From Amaranthus tricolor (Eukaryota > Streptophyta > Magnoliopsida > Caryophyllales > Amaranthaceae), in assembly GCF_026212465.1 (NCBI RefSeq), contig NC_080055.1:23712291-23776290 (forward strand): a stretch of DNA of 64,000 nt. The letters are read 5' to 3'. Every line of letters begins with the position of its first letter. Position 1 is the first letter of the stretch. Below the pieces are notes generated by a model. It was not told where the DNA came from, ran no database searches, and worked only from the letters and a program-made list of their open reading frames with translations. Position numbers and translations under genes: made by a program. This document shows positions 11,155-23,546 of this stretch, piece by piece.

Positions 11155-13255
11155 AAGATTTGGTGTTTATAAATACTCTCTCTGTTCCTTTTGTTTGGCC
11201 TATTTTGATCGAAACCATGAAAGCTTTTTATCAAAATAGAACAAATAAAAGGAATAGACAAAAAAAATATGATATGCCAAAAATATAATAAATATTTCTG
11301 TTGAAAATAAAATGAAAAATAACATTTAACGGTTTTAATTTTACGAGAAAAAAAAGTTAATACAATTTATAGAAAATTTTAAAAATTTTTGAGAGGAAAA
11401 CCCATTTAACAAAAATAAAATAAAATAAAATTTATAACATCCTTTGCTACGTAAATAGATTTTCACTTAAGTTTAAAGTTATAGGCTACCAATAATTCCT
11501 AATTAATCACCTTGGTTTGTAAATAACCATAAAAAGATAAAAAATAATACTAAAATAAAAAAACCAAAAAAAATAAATTAAAATCACAAAACTCTCATTC
11601 TATTAAATCTTACCACATAACGATGATTTGTTAACTTTACAAATCCGATTTATTTACTAAAACATTCTCTATAGGCTACCTTTTTGTAATTATGAAAACT
11701 CCTACATAAATAAAATTTAGCTAAACCTCATGCCACCTAAGTAAAATTTAGTCTATTTTTAAAGAAGATCAAACAAAATAGAAAAAAATAATTATACATA
11801 ATAAATTTTTTTAAAAAGACCAAACAAAATGGAAAAACAAAGTAAGTATACATAATAAAATTTGGTTTTAATACATGTTGTAATCTTAAGTTTTTTTTAA
11901 TGAAAACAAGTAATTAATTGGACTCTTGAAACAATCCATGGCAAATATAACTATATTAAAACTGAAGGTGGATATAGGTTTTTTATATTCATTTTTTCTC
12001 AAGTCAATCAATAATTAAAACTAATTAAGTAATTTAAAAAGTGAATTTAAAAGAAATTAAATTAAATGATTATTTTTAAAAAAATATTTTTAAAATATAT
12101 TAGTAATTAAAAAATAAAATTTAAAATTTAATTTTAAAAATAATTAATTTTTAAAAAGTAAAAGTAAACAAAAATAACTTATTAACTTTATAAAGTTGAA
12201 TTTAAAATAAGAAATGAAAAAGCAATTTCAAAAACTAAAATTAATAAAACAAATTAAATTAGAAAACTACATAATAAATAAATGTACTAAATAAATGAAT
12301 TAAAAAATAATTTTATAAAATATTAAAAATAAGTTAATAAGAAATGTCACATATACTACCACATCTGAAAGTAGGCTTCATGATCGCGAACCTGGGTTCG
12401 ACCCATCGGGACCTAACCCCTTTCCCTAAAAACAAAAAAAAAAACTTTTATGTTGATAAAGACATTTACTTTGCTCCTAAAATATGTTTTAATCATTTAA
12501 TTTTCAGCCCGTCTTCTATAAGACTATCTCATAGTGAGATCGTCTCGTATAAGAATTTGTGTTTATACTTACATAAAGTGGTCTCATATAAAAAAAATGC
12601 TCATGATCCGCTATTTGACCCTAGCCACCCCTAACCACCATCATCATCATCTAATACTAATCCAGTGTATTCCGCTCATAGGATTATAATCAGAATTTAG
12701 AGAGGAAAGAAAGACGGCAACCCATACTCATAAAGAGGATGTGGCCAAAGTGTCCTTCGACTCGAGAAAGATAATCATAAAAATCCTTAAAAAAGAAATT
12801 TCCGCAACGAAAATACCACACGAAGTTGAATCCGCAACCCCACATTTAACCACACAAGTTTGACCCCTAATTAATCATAAAATAAATTAATAAGTAAATA
12901 AATTATGTAAAAGGAAAAGAATAAGCGTGGATGCATTTTTTAAGTGCCAAAGGCCAAACATTCTGTTCTTGTTGTAAAATGTGCTCAATTCCTTAGCGTT
13001 TTCCTCCTGCTTTCTTTTATCTTTTCCATTTAGATTCTTACGGAAAAATGCAATGAATCTACAACTAACTCTAAAATAATTATTTTTTTTTGAAGATAGA
13101 TCTAAAATACTTCGGATTGTTCAACAATTATTCTTATTATTGGTTTTTTAGTTAGTTCTTAAATTTTTGGTTTTTTTGGATTTTTTAAACAGAAAAAAAA
13201 ATTGGTTAATGACTCCAATTTGAATTTTTAGTCAAAATCAAAACTTTTATTTCTG
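11155..13255. other. Intergenic, no gene seen
   Basis: Very AT-rich. Around 11175-11230 there is a Stowaway-like end (TACTCTCTCTGTTCC) without a clear partner. A SINE-like tail is annotated separately. Confidence 0.5.
12350..12450 (+). mobile_element. SINE 3' fragment (tRNA-derived, B-box visible)
   Basis: The phrase GGTTCGACCC matches a pol III B box and is followed by CATCGGGACC, CCCCTTTCCC and an A-rich tail (AAAACAAAAAAAAAAAAC). No A box is clear upstream, so it is a truncated or degraded copy. Confidence 0.4.
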
Positions 13256-13259
13256 TTTT

Positions 13260-13450
13260 AGATTTATTTTTCTCTAATAAACAGTTAACAATCAGTAAAT
13301 AATTTTACCAAATTTCACCATAAAAGTTGGCTTAAACAACTAGTTAAAATAATTAGTTTATCAGCCAATACTTTCAATTGGTCAAATTAGTCGACAATTT
13401 TAACCAATAGCTTCATCTAACAGTCATTTGTCAAATAGATCATAAATATA
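13260..13450. mobile_element. Non-autonomous DNA transposon relic, same family as 6285-6640
   Basis: Shares AATAAACAGTTAACAATC, GGCTTAAACAACTAGTTAAA, CAGCCAATACTTTCAATTGG and a CATTTGTCAAATAGATC end with the copy at 6285-6640. Confidence 0.4.
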
Positions 13451-15305
13451 TTAAAGAGATCTTAGGTGATTGGTGAAAGCAAAAGGACATCAGATAGTCT
13501 AAATTGTACTACAACATTCTTAAATCAACCATAGTTTTAAACTTTTAGTGCCTTTCTTGTGTATCAACCTGGATATTTCCATTTTTCTTATGAGGAAATT
13601 TGTGAGTTCCTTAAGGCCGTCTTATATATACTTAATACTTGAGAAGTTGGGATCCTGAACGAGAATAAAAAAGGTCTTATATTATAAATGTGATCAAAAT
13701 TAAATAACAATTTTGAAATGGGTATTACGATTAATATAAATATTTTTATTATTAAAGTAAATTTTTCTCTTACGAAAAAATTTGTTAGTTACTCATGGCT
13801 GTCTTATATATACTTGAAAAGTTGGGTACCTGAATAAGGATAAAAAAAAAATCTTAAATTGTAGATGTGTTTAATTAGTCTCTCTTTATTCTTTTTTGTT
13901 TGTCAATTTTACTTTTTACTTTAAAGCAAATTTTGAACATCAATATCTCTAAGTACACATTATAAAAGATAGTAAAAATTATATACTAAAATAAAAGTTA
14001 TCATACATTAAATTTAAAAAAAAATAAAATTATAACTTTTTTGGCTTTGTTGTTTATGTCCACGATATGATTATGTTATCCTTGCTTGATAGATCAAAAC
14101 ACAAAATCAAAACAATTTGTAATTGTTATATAATTGACAAATTAAAAATTTTAAAACTAAAAATGTGATTTTATACAATATAATTTTGCAAAATAAGCAT
14201 TTAAACAATAACGCAATTCTCCTTATTTTGAGATCGTTTAATCATGTGAGACGGTGATTTATTGGATGCTTGAATTTATCTGAAAATTTTACATAGTAAT
14301 TTTTGAGGGCACTTGTTTTGGGATAATTTATTGGGGAGGAAATTTTAATTTTCAAGGAGATCGAATGACGGAAATCTTAGATGAAATGAGCAATATGAAT
14401 CAATCATGGTAATGTTCTAAGTATGTATGACAGTTGGCCTTGAACAACCTAAAATTGTTTTCAGAAAAAACAAAAACTGAAAAAAAAAAATCAATTTTGT
14501 GTTTTTAGAAAACAAAAAACTAAAAATAAGAAGTGATATCAAGTCGGCTTTATCATTTATTATTCACAAATTTTCAAATGATACGGTCTTAATTTTTAGA
14601 GTGAGACCATTTTTATTGGACTAGTCTAATATAGAATTTTAATTTATAACTTATAAGTGAACACTTATAACATTACCAATTATAACCTTAAAATAATCAC
14701 TTATAGGCGTACAATTACAGCTTTAAAGTACTCATTTTTTATAGTTTTAAAGTATTCACTTATAACGTTAACGCGATTACTTACGATTTTAAAGTGATCA
14801 ATTATATTCTTAAAGGAACCAACAATAAAATAAAGTGACCAATTATAGTTTAAAGTCATCACTTATAATCTTAAATTAATTAATTAGAGAAATTGAAGGT
14901 TATATAAATGTGTCTTATGATAAAACGATCTTATATAAAACTTGTTGTTCCGCCTTTTGGTTTTTAGGTATTGAAATTAACTTTTTAAGTCTTATAACTG
15001 TCAAATTTCATGACTTAAAATTGCCTTTTTAAATCTTCAATTTAGTCTTTTAATTCTTGAAATCGACATTTTAATTTATAAATTTGTTTAAAAAATATAT
15101 ACAACTGGGTTGACCCAATAAGACGGTGTGAGACGGTCTCACCCAAGTTTTTTGTAAAAACCTTGACGCAACATTTCATCTCGTTCGGCCAAAAAGATCA
15201 AAAGCAGCATGCTCCCATACAAGTTTGGACAACGAAGCCCATAATATAGTGAAGAGCTTGATAACATGGACCAACGGAAGAACAAATGCCCAAGAACAGC
15301 ACAGA
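13451..15305. other. Intergenic, no gene seen
   Basis: AT-rich. At about 14640-14880 there are many short alternating copies of CACTTATAA/TTAAAGTGA phrases forming a degenerate tandem array. No gene. Confidence 0.5.
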
Positions 15306-15309
15306 CTCG

Positions 15310-15690
15310 AACAAAGATGGAAACTTTGAAAAATAAGCTTATGAAAAAAAAATTTCCAAAATAAGTTTCGAAAAATTTTATTTTTAAAATAAGCATTTTT
15401 ATGCCAAAATTGAGGTCAGATATGTATTCTTTGTAACTACAATGAACAAAGAGTTGGTCAAAAAAGTCAAAACCCTTTGTTTGTTGTTATTAACAGTGAA
15501 CATAAGGAAGACGATGTTATAACGTTTGACTGAAAAAAAAGCAAATGTTAGTTCACATTTACAAAATATTTTTCTCTTGTTCGTTATAATGACAGCAAAA
15601 AACCTTAACTTTAGGCTCGAGTACAGAAACACTTATTTTAGAAATTATAAATTTTTGAAGCTTATTTAGAGATCTTTTAAAAAAAAAACT
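15310..15690. repeat. Cluster B: second foldback-like copy of the short-palindrome family
   Basis: Palindromes at about 15427-15450, 15480-15501 and 15574-15598 (TTTGTTGTTA-t-TAACAGTGAAC type). Flanks contain AAAATAAGC and GAAGCTTATTT phrases also seen at the ends of cluster D (31750-32270), so these are copies of one element. Confidence 0.6.
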
Positions 15691-17280
15691 CATTTTGTTC
15701 AATGTTTGACAAAGATGTGAGATTATCTCTAGGTGCAAGAGACTCAAACAAAAAGCCCATATTCTCATAAGTGTATTAGTTAGACTCGCTAACCCTTATA
15801 TGAAATGTGTGTATCTCACAGTGAAACCGTCTTATACATAACTTGTGAACTCGAAAACAAAAACATTTTTTAAAATTTAGATTTAGATTTGAAATAGAAA
15901 TTAAATTTAATAATATTATTAAATTAATTACTTATTCCCAACACAAAATACATTGGGATAAGTCCAATGAAACAATTTTATTAGAATAAGAGATTCCTAA
16001 GTTATAAATTATTCACTTCGTTTCTTATGAGGTAAAAAAAGACAAATTTTTGTGAAAATCTGTGGTGAGATTTTAAATATCAAAAGAATGATCATAATTA
16101 GCTGTAGATCCCTAACTTTTTTCCATCTGTTATTTTTGAATTGATTTTTTTTTCAACCCACATTGGATCTTAAAATGAATTTTTATAAGAATAACCAACC
16201 AAGAGCATTAAGCTATAAAAAAAAATTTCTTATAATAATGAAAAATATTTTTAATATGAATAAACAAATAAAAAAATTCCATAATAGGAGTATTTGTTGG
16301 AAATACTTCACATGTAAGACAAGATCCCACATCAATAAAATATTGGGTAATTGACTTGCATATATAGTGGGTGAGCTAATCTTCCTATTACAATATGGTT
16401 TTCGGAAATAATGAACCTCACCAAGTGTATGTGCAAGTCAACGCTCTTGACTCGTGGATTTGTAGGCTCAAGCCCACGGGTCTCCCGTGTCCACACGAGT
16501 GGGCCACGGTGAAAATTATGTGACGAATTGTCACGGCCTAATAGTATTAAATGGACAAACTTTTAATTTGAAGAGAGATTTTATTACTGATTTAATCTAC
16601 TTAGAAAACTCCCATAAAGTAATATTTTAGCCATCTTTACAAAATGTTAAAACGGGTTTGTTATTTTAACTTGAAATTATATATAACATATGTTCTTAGA
16701 CCCTATTGCCCTCTTTATATTTTCATTTTAGGTAGTCTATGATATTTTCACTCCCTATCTAATCGAAAAGTATGAAAATAAAACCCTTGAACAATAAAGA
16801 AAAAATCTAAGTGGGAGAATGATGATTATATTAATTTTGTGGTCACATACTCAACGACATTATTGCTTTATTCTTCATTAAAATAATTAAAAATATTAGA
16901 GATTTATCAGAAACTAAATCAATATCACATAATGCGTCGATTAAAAAATTTCTAGTATCTATAATAATTGATTAAAAAATTCCTTTAATGAGTATAAAAT
17001 TGTAGAATAAATTTAATGAGATTTTAAAGGATGTTGTTTAATCTTAAAGAAAGTGTTGTTAATGTAGATGAAACTTTTTTCGTATCTATAATAACTGATA
17101 AAACTTTTAGTGTATCGTATACTACTCAAATTTGAGAAAAAGATTTTGGGTTAAGACTATATTGATGATAACTTGTCAAATATTGCACCGAGTTCCACAT
17201 AAAGAGAACGAAATTAAAATACTTTATGAACTACGGTTTAAAAGGAAGTCTAACTTGAATGAAAAGGCAACAAAAGTGAT
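15691..17280. other. Intergenic with a possible LTR fragment
   Basis: No gene. Around 16297-16540, TGTTGGAAATACTTCACATG, GATCCCACATC, a TATATAG box and a GC-richer stretch (CACGGGTCTCCCGTGTCC, itself a hairpin) resemble part of a plant LTR or TRIM. Ends were not resolved. Confidence 0.35.
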
Positions 17281-17283
17281 GAG

Positions 17284-17372
17284 CTCATTGCAGGGTCGGC
17301 CCTACAGGGGGCCAGAGGGCCTTGCCCCTGGCGGCCTGGCCCATAAAAAAGGCCCTTGCCCCATAAAAAAAT
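17284..17372. mobile_element. hAT-type terminal fragment
   Basis: CAGGGTCGGCCCTACAGGGG, followed by repeated GGCCTTGCCCC and GGCCCTTGCCCC phrases, is the usual look of a degenerate hAT end in plants (CAGGGCCGGCCCTG). The partner end was not found. Confidence 0.45.
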
Positions 17373-19140
17373 AGAAAAATAAACCTTTAAAATTCATTTC
17401 GAGCATCTTAAATCTTAAAGCCGAACCCGACTCAATTTCAATGCATATAAGTGATCGTTTTACACAAAATTTGCCAACTTGCTCTCTCTCTTTTTGCCTC
17501 CGTATGAGTTTATTTTTGTAGTGGATGGCAAGATGTGAACTTATAATATAACCAAAATGTACAATAGCTGCGAGTCAACGTATGGTCCATATAAAGAGTA
17601 ACCAAAAATGGTATGTGGTTATCCATCTTAGGGCAATTAATATTTTATTTGGTTTTATACACTTATCGATGTAATATTTTAATTCTAAATACTTTTTATT
17701 ATTCTTGTTTAAAATGATAGAAAAATTATATTAATAAAATGAAAAGTGATTAAGAATAAAATACAAATTAAAAATTATGATGCCGAAAAACAAATAGAAT
17801 ATTTGATTAAAATAAGATGGAGTATATTTTAACCATAGCTTAGCTGAAATCCTATAGTATTCTTTGAGTATATATAATGACCTTAACAATTAGGAGTAAG
17901 TTTTTCCAGCTCTATTGTGATTTTGAATATTTTATCTTATTGAAATTAAGGGTTATAATGCTTCTTATTCTTTTTAGTTTAAAGACCCTTGTTTCTTCTT
18001 GTACAAAGGGAGAAAGAATGAGCAAAATGCCCTGCTAAAAAATAAATATACTTTGTATGCTCAAAATTTTAAGAAAAAGCAAAAGCTTAATGAAATTCAA
18101 TTAGTTAAAGAAATGACAACATTTTTTATTTTAATTCGTATCTTTTACTTTATTATTATTGTCTATAAAATATTTACTCGACTTTTTAAGTTTTCATTCA
18201 CATAATTTTTTTTAAAAAAAATTGTCCAAGGAGAAATTAATTTCAACCATTATGTCCTAGATTTGAAAAAATTATCAAAAATAAATTAACCCGTCACTCA
18301 TCCGCTGTAAATAATCTCATATTTGAATCATTATCTAATAATCTAATATTTGCAACATACTTAATAATCTGCACCACCCCAGTTTCACCGCTCCCACACA
18401 AAATATGCTGAAAACAAATAAATATCAAAAATGAGATTATTAAAAAAAATAATCAATGAATATTATTCAAGCCGAATGAATGGAAAATTAGTTTATTTTC
18501 AACAATTTTTTCCCATGTCATTAGGTGTTGTACCAACTTTTAAGGTTCACAATGAAATGGGATGCTTTAGTCATCTCTAGCCTCTAGGGCAACTTTTATA
18601 AATTATTCTATTCTTTTTACCTTTTTGAAATTCTGAAAAAATATTTTATGAACCACACTTTCTCACTATACATTACTTTTATTCTTATTTCTTTTCAAGT
18701 GCATAAAAATATTTGCTAAATCTTGAAATATTCTTTTGATAAAGCATCCATGTATTGAAAGTTTGAAACAATCTTAAGTGGTGTTTTATGCCAAGGCTAA
18801 ATTTAAATTGAACAAATGTATTGCATTTTGCAAGTTATTGAATTCATAATTTCCCCACCCTACTTAAATACCATATATTTTGAAAAAAAAATACTACTAG
18901 TGCAACTACTTTCTCTTGTTGAAATTTAATAGCTATATTTCTTGTTTTCATACTATCCGGTATATTATTTTGATCCTTATATCTTTAAATGACGCATAAT
19001 TAAAAGTTATAAAAAAATAAATCAGAAGAATTAAATTAGATGACTAAGTATTTCTTATGCATAAAGAATAAAATTAAAATGTAAAATGATATAGGTTGAT
19101 AAGTAATACTCTTATACTTTTTTAGTTTTTTCAAATAAAA
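17373..19140. other. Intergenic, no gene seen
   Basis: AT-rich, with only short frames (17999-18205 is Lys-rich low complexity). Nothing recognised. Confidence 0.5.
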
Positions 19141-19142
19141 TA

Positions 19143-19376
19143 CTCCTTCTGTCCCATATAGTTTGAATCAAAGATAAAATTGATTTTTTTTTAAAAAAAA
19201 TGGATAATGGTAAATGAAGAGAGATAATGAATTGTGTGGATAAAAATAAAAGAGAGTTAAAATGTATGGATGAGATTAAAAGGAAGTGGTGGGTCATGGT
19301 CTAAAATTAGAATGATACAAATTAAATGGGACGTACCAAAATGAAAAATAGTACAAATTAAATGGGACGAAGAGAG
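19143..19376. mobile_element. Stowaway-type MITE, 234 bp
   Basis: Begins CTCCTTCTGTCCCATATAG and ends with the reverse-complement pattern (AATGGGACGAAGAGAG). Flanked by TA on both sides (19141-19142, 19377-19378), the Tc1/mariner target. No coding capacity. Confidence 0.8.
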
Positions 19377-19475
19377 TATTATTTAGAGTCAAACATTGGC
19401 TATAAATCCTTATCAATCTATATTAAAAAATAAATTTATGTGGGATCTTAATAAATTAATCTTATATTTTCTCAG

Positions 19476-19958
19476 GTGCTCTCTTGAGAGATCGTGTTTT
19501 GTGAAGACGAATCTCAAAAGCCCAGCTCAAATCTAATTTATATTAATTTTAAAAAAATTGCTGCTGAAATCAAAGTGCGATGTCAAGTGGAATATGAAAA
19601 GTTATATAATATATTTTGGATTATAACAACAATTATTTGGGGTTAAAACATATTACATTTGGTGTTATACCAGTATATAATTAGGGGGTTATAACATAAT
19701 TTATTTAGGGTTATAACATTGTAATATAATATATTTGAAGTTATAACCCCCAAATATATGCTGGTATAACACCAAATGTAATATGTTATAACTTCAAATA
19801 AATGTTGTTATAATTCCAAATATATATTATGTGACTTTTCACATTCCACTTAATATGCGCGCTTTAATTTCAGCAGTAGTTTTTTTTTAAATTAACATAA
19901 ATTAGATTTGGGTTGGACTTTTGAGAGACCGTCTTTATAAAGGACGGTCTCAAGTAAG
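19476..19958. mobile_element. Foldback MITE with long arms (CTTGAGAGAyCG ends)
   Basis: The left arm (from CTTGAGAGATCG at about 19476) and right arm (to CGGTCTCAAG at about 19958) are reverse complements over most of their length. They share CTCAAAAG-CCAGC, CAAATCTAATTTATRTTAAT, CTGCTGAAAT, AAGTGGAATRTGAAAAG and GGTGTTATACCAG blocks. The symmetry axis is near 19720. The interior is built from GTTATAAC phrases. Non-autonomous. Confidence 0.75.
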
Positions 19959-19999
19959 AATTTGTGATATTTTCTGATAGTACAATGCTATATTTTCAA

Positions 20000-21440
20000 C
20001 AGGCAGCCTCTTGAGAGACAGTCTTTCCTAGAGACGGCTCTCTCAAAAGCCCAGCCCATTAAATTTCATTCAAAAAAAATTGCTATCAGGTTAATTTCAT
20101 TTAAAAAAAACTGTTGTCAGGTTCAAAAAATCACACGTGTGAAAAGGAATGTAAAGGTAACTGTCCATCTTCCTATTCCCCATGTTTATTACTTCCTCAA
20201 AATGAAGAAATCAGTTTTTTTCATCTCCCTTGTACAAGCTTCAACTGTATCATCATTGTTTGCTCCTCAAATATCTAATAATGGAAGATTTAATGCTTGA
20301 ATTCGATTGTAATTATGAGAATACAATGTTCTGATTTTTTTTAAATTAAGTTTCATCAATGGTGGAAAACAGTAATGTTGAAAAAGACAACAATGTCTAC
20401 CATTGGGAAAAAGGTAATAAAAACAATTGTAGTTATAAATTCATATATTTGAGGATATAACCAAAGATAATTGGTACTATAACTATGAACATTTGAGATT
20501 AGATTGACTGAACAAAACTTTTCTAAAAGGGTTTGGAGTTTTAATTCTGAATATTTGGTAATATAATTATACGTAATTGGTATTATAACTATGCATATTT
20601 GCTTGTATGATCATAGATAGTCATATGTATAAAAAATTTGTTAAGACCCCAACTTGAACATATAACCCCAACTAAATTATATTAAACCGCAACTAATCAA
20701 TGTTATAACCCTAACTAAATTGTGTCATAACCCCAACTAAAAAATGCTATGACCCCAACTAAACAATTTTATAACCCCAATTAAACTATGTTATAACCCC
20801 AACGAAACAATGTTATACTCCTAACTACATTATGTTACAGCCCCAACTAAAAAACGATATAACTCACACTAAACAATATTATACTCCCAACTAATCAACT
20901 TATGTCAAATGTTCATAGTTATAATACCAATTATATTTGGTTATATCTCCAAGCATATGAATTTATAACCTCAATTGCTTTCATTACCTTCACCAAAATA
21001 GTACATATTGTTGTCTTCTTCAACATCATTGTTTTTGCACCATTGATGAAGCTTAGTTTAAAAAAAAACAGAAGATTATACATAATTACGATCATTTTCA
21101 ACAAATAAAATCTTAAATTTTCATACCTTTCAAAACAATTAAATTCCCCCATTAAATAATCCATTGTAATATGATTTAAGAAGAAATAAAAAATGATATA
21201 CTTGAAGATGAAAATGAAGAAAATCAACCTAGAATGATTTACTTGAAGAGGAAGAGGAGGAAAATCAATGTCAAAGAAGAAAGAGAGAGAAATTGAAATA
21301 ATCATAAATAGCAGTTGTACAATTATTGAGAGAAAGACGTTTTAAAAATGGAAGAAATAGAGAGAGTAATTATTATTTTTTAAATATTTTAAAAATGGAC
21401 CGACACGAAATGGGATGTCTCTATGAGAGACGGTCTTTAG
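20000..21440. mobile_element. Larger foldback element with an internal minisatellite
   Basis: Outer ends carry GAGAGACAGTCTTTCCTAG (about 20011) and GAGAGACGGTCTTTAG (about 21425). Inner arms at about 20290-20520 and 20895-21110 are reverse complements: CATCAATGGTG / CACCATTGATG, ACAACAATGTC / TTGTTGTC, ATAACCAAAGATAATTGGTA / ACCAATTATATTTGGTTAT. The centre holds a 22-bp tandem repeat (separate entry). Open frames here are by-products of the arms. Confidence 0.6.
20643..20900. repeat. 22-bp minisatellite (TATAACCCCAACTAAACAATGT-like unit)
   Basis: About eleven diverged units with the core ATAACCCCAACTAA followed by a 7-8 base AT-rich spacer. The unit shares its TTATAACCCC core with the interior of the neighbouring foldback at 19476-19958. 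Confidence 0.8.
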
Positions 21441-22580
21441 TAAGACAGCTGGTCTTAGACGAGACGACCTCATAATGAGACCATCAATTTGGGCCGGCCC
21501 AATTCGCGCGTGTATCAACCTCACATGCTTTCTCTTGTTTTTTTCATTTTATGGACATTTTTCAATTTTAATCTTAAAGTTATCAAATTTTAACCTTAAA
21601 GTTATCAATTTCAACTTAAAGTAAACTTTAAACAGATCAATTAAAATAAAAAATTTCAATTTTGACCTACTTATAATCAATTTTGACGTTAAACTGATGA
21701 AAATCTACCTAAATATGGTTCTGTTACACAATTTGAGAACGAAAATAATAAAATGGTATTATATTTATCATTCTATGGATGAATTTTACACAACAAATGA
21801 ATGGTTACTATCAATAATAATGTTAAAATATTGTACAATATAAGTACTTTTATTCGATGCAACATGATGGTTCTAATGGAACATAAGAGTACTTGTACTC
21901 TTTAATCATTGATCAGTAATAGTGATATTGCTCTTTCCTCAACACGTTTATATATATTTGTAAATAGTTCAAAAATATGTTAATAGTTAAATTATGACAC
22001 ATAAGTTGACAATTGATGTTTTATAATCTAACTCAATCTTGAACGTATAAGCTTCAATTATCGTTTTCAAAATAAGTATTTTAAAGTCTATAAAGATATT
22101 GTATAGGTTTTAGTTCAAATTGAATATGTTAATAGTTAAATTATGACATATAATTGACAATAATGTTTTATAATCTAACTCAATTTTCAACTAATCTTTA
22201 ATTATCGTTTTAAAAATAAGTATTCAAATTGTTTTAACACTATTATTGATAGTTTTATTGACCATTTATTTGTTGTTTGAAATTTATCTATAAAATGATA
22301 GAATAATATCATTTTATATAAATTCGTTCTAAGAATTGTAAAACAGAATCATATTTAGGTAGAAATTGATTAGTTTAAAGATTCAAATTGAAATTTTTTA
22401 CTTTACTTGATATGTTTAAGTATTACTTTATGTTGAAATTCATAAATTTAAAGTCAAAATTGATAAATGCCCAGAAAATGGAAAAAACAAGGGAAAAGGT
22501 GTAATGTTGTTCACGCGCGAATTGGGCCGGCCCACTCTTGGTCTCAATTTGAGACGGTCTCGGCCAAGTTTTGTTGTAGT
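21437..22580. mobile_element. Foldback element copy 1 (GGGCCGGCCCAATTCGCGCG termini)
   Basis: Both ends carry GGCCGGCCCAATTCGCGCGTG (in reverse complement at the right) flanked by GAGACGACCTC or GAGACGGTCTC phrases. The terminal arms are mutual reverse complements for over 300 bases: 21490-21850 against 22210-22540, sharing AACAAATGAATGG, CTACCTAAATATG and GATCAATTAAA blocks. There is no transposase. It faces a second copy at 22585-24058. Confidence 0.75.
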
Positions 22581-22584
22581 AAGA

Positions 22585-23507
22585 ACACCAAAACTTGGCC
22601 GAGACCTTCTCAAATTGAAACCAAGAGTGGGCCGGCCCAATTCGCGCATGTAACAACATCGCACGTTTTTTCCTTTTTTCTTTTTCTGGGGCATTTATCA
22701 ATTTTGACCTTATAGGTATCAATTTCAATGTAAAGTAATACTTAAACATATCAATTAAAGTAAAAAATTTCAATTTGAACCTATAAGTGATCAATTTTGA
22801 AGTTAAATTGATCAATTTCTACCTAAATATGGTTTTGTTTCACAATTTTAGAACGAAGTTATATAAAATGGTAATATTCTATCATTCTATGGATGAATTT
22901 CAAACAACAAATGAATGGTCAATAAAATTATCAATAATAATGTTAAAACTATTATAACCTACTCCCCTATTTATGCACTCTATCCAATGCACTTATTCAA
23001 TCCTTAATATATCTAATTATGCATAATTAAAAATTATAAAAAGTTGATATTAATAAAATTTACATTAAAACAAATCAAACAAGATCCCACATAACTATGT
23101 TTTAACTTATAGATTAATAATAAAATACAATTTAAAAGTGATAGATGAATAGTGTCCCAAAAATAAATGGGACACCTAAAGTGAATAGGAGGGAGTATTA
23201 AATTTGAACTAAATGCTATACAATATATCTATACAATTTGAATACTTATTTTTAAAACGATAATTGAAAATTAGAAGTTCAAAATTGAGTTAGATTATAA
23301 AACATCATTGTCAAATTATATGTCATAATTTAACTATTAACATATTCAATTTAAACTAAAACCTATACAATATCTTTAGACTTTGAAATATTTATTTTGA
23401 AAACGATAATTGAAGCTTATACGTTCATGATTAAGTTAGATTATAAAACATCAATTGTCAACTTATGTGTCATAATTTAACTATTAACATATTCAATTTG
23501 AACTATT

Positions 23508-23546
<39 letters not shown>

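Noticed and set aside
12375..12410. tRNA gene
   Set aside because: Only the B-box part matches; no cloverleaf can be drawn and an A-rich tail follows, so a SINE fragment is more likely.
20902..21305. Open frames on both strands in the foldback arm
   Set aside because: No domain; one arm of an inverted repeat with hydrophobic low-complexity translation.
22423..22815. Frames on both strands across the palindrome centre
   Set aside because: Mirror-image by-products of the inverted repeat; the same peptide phrase appears on both strands.
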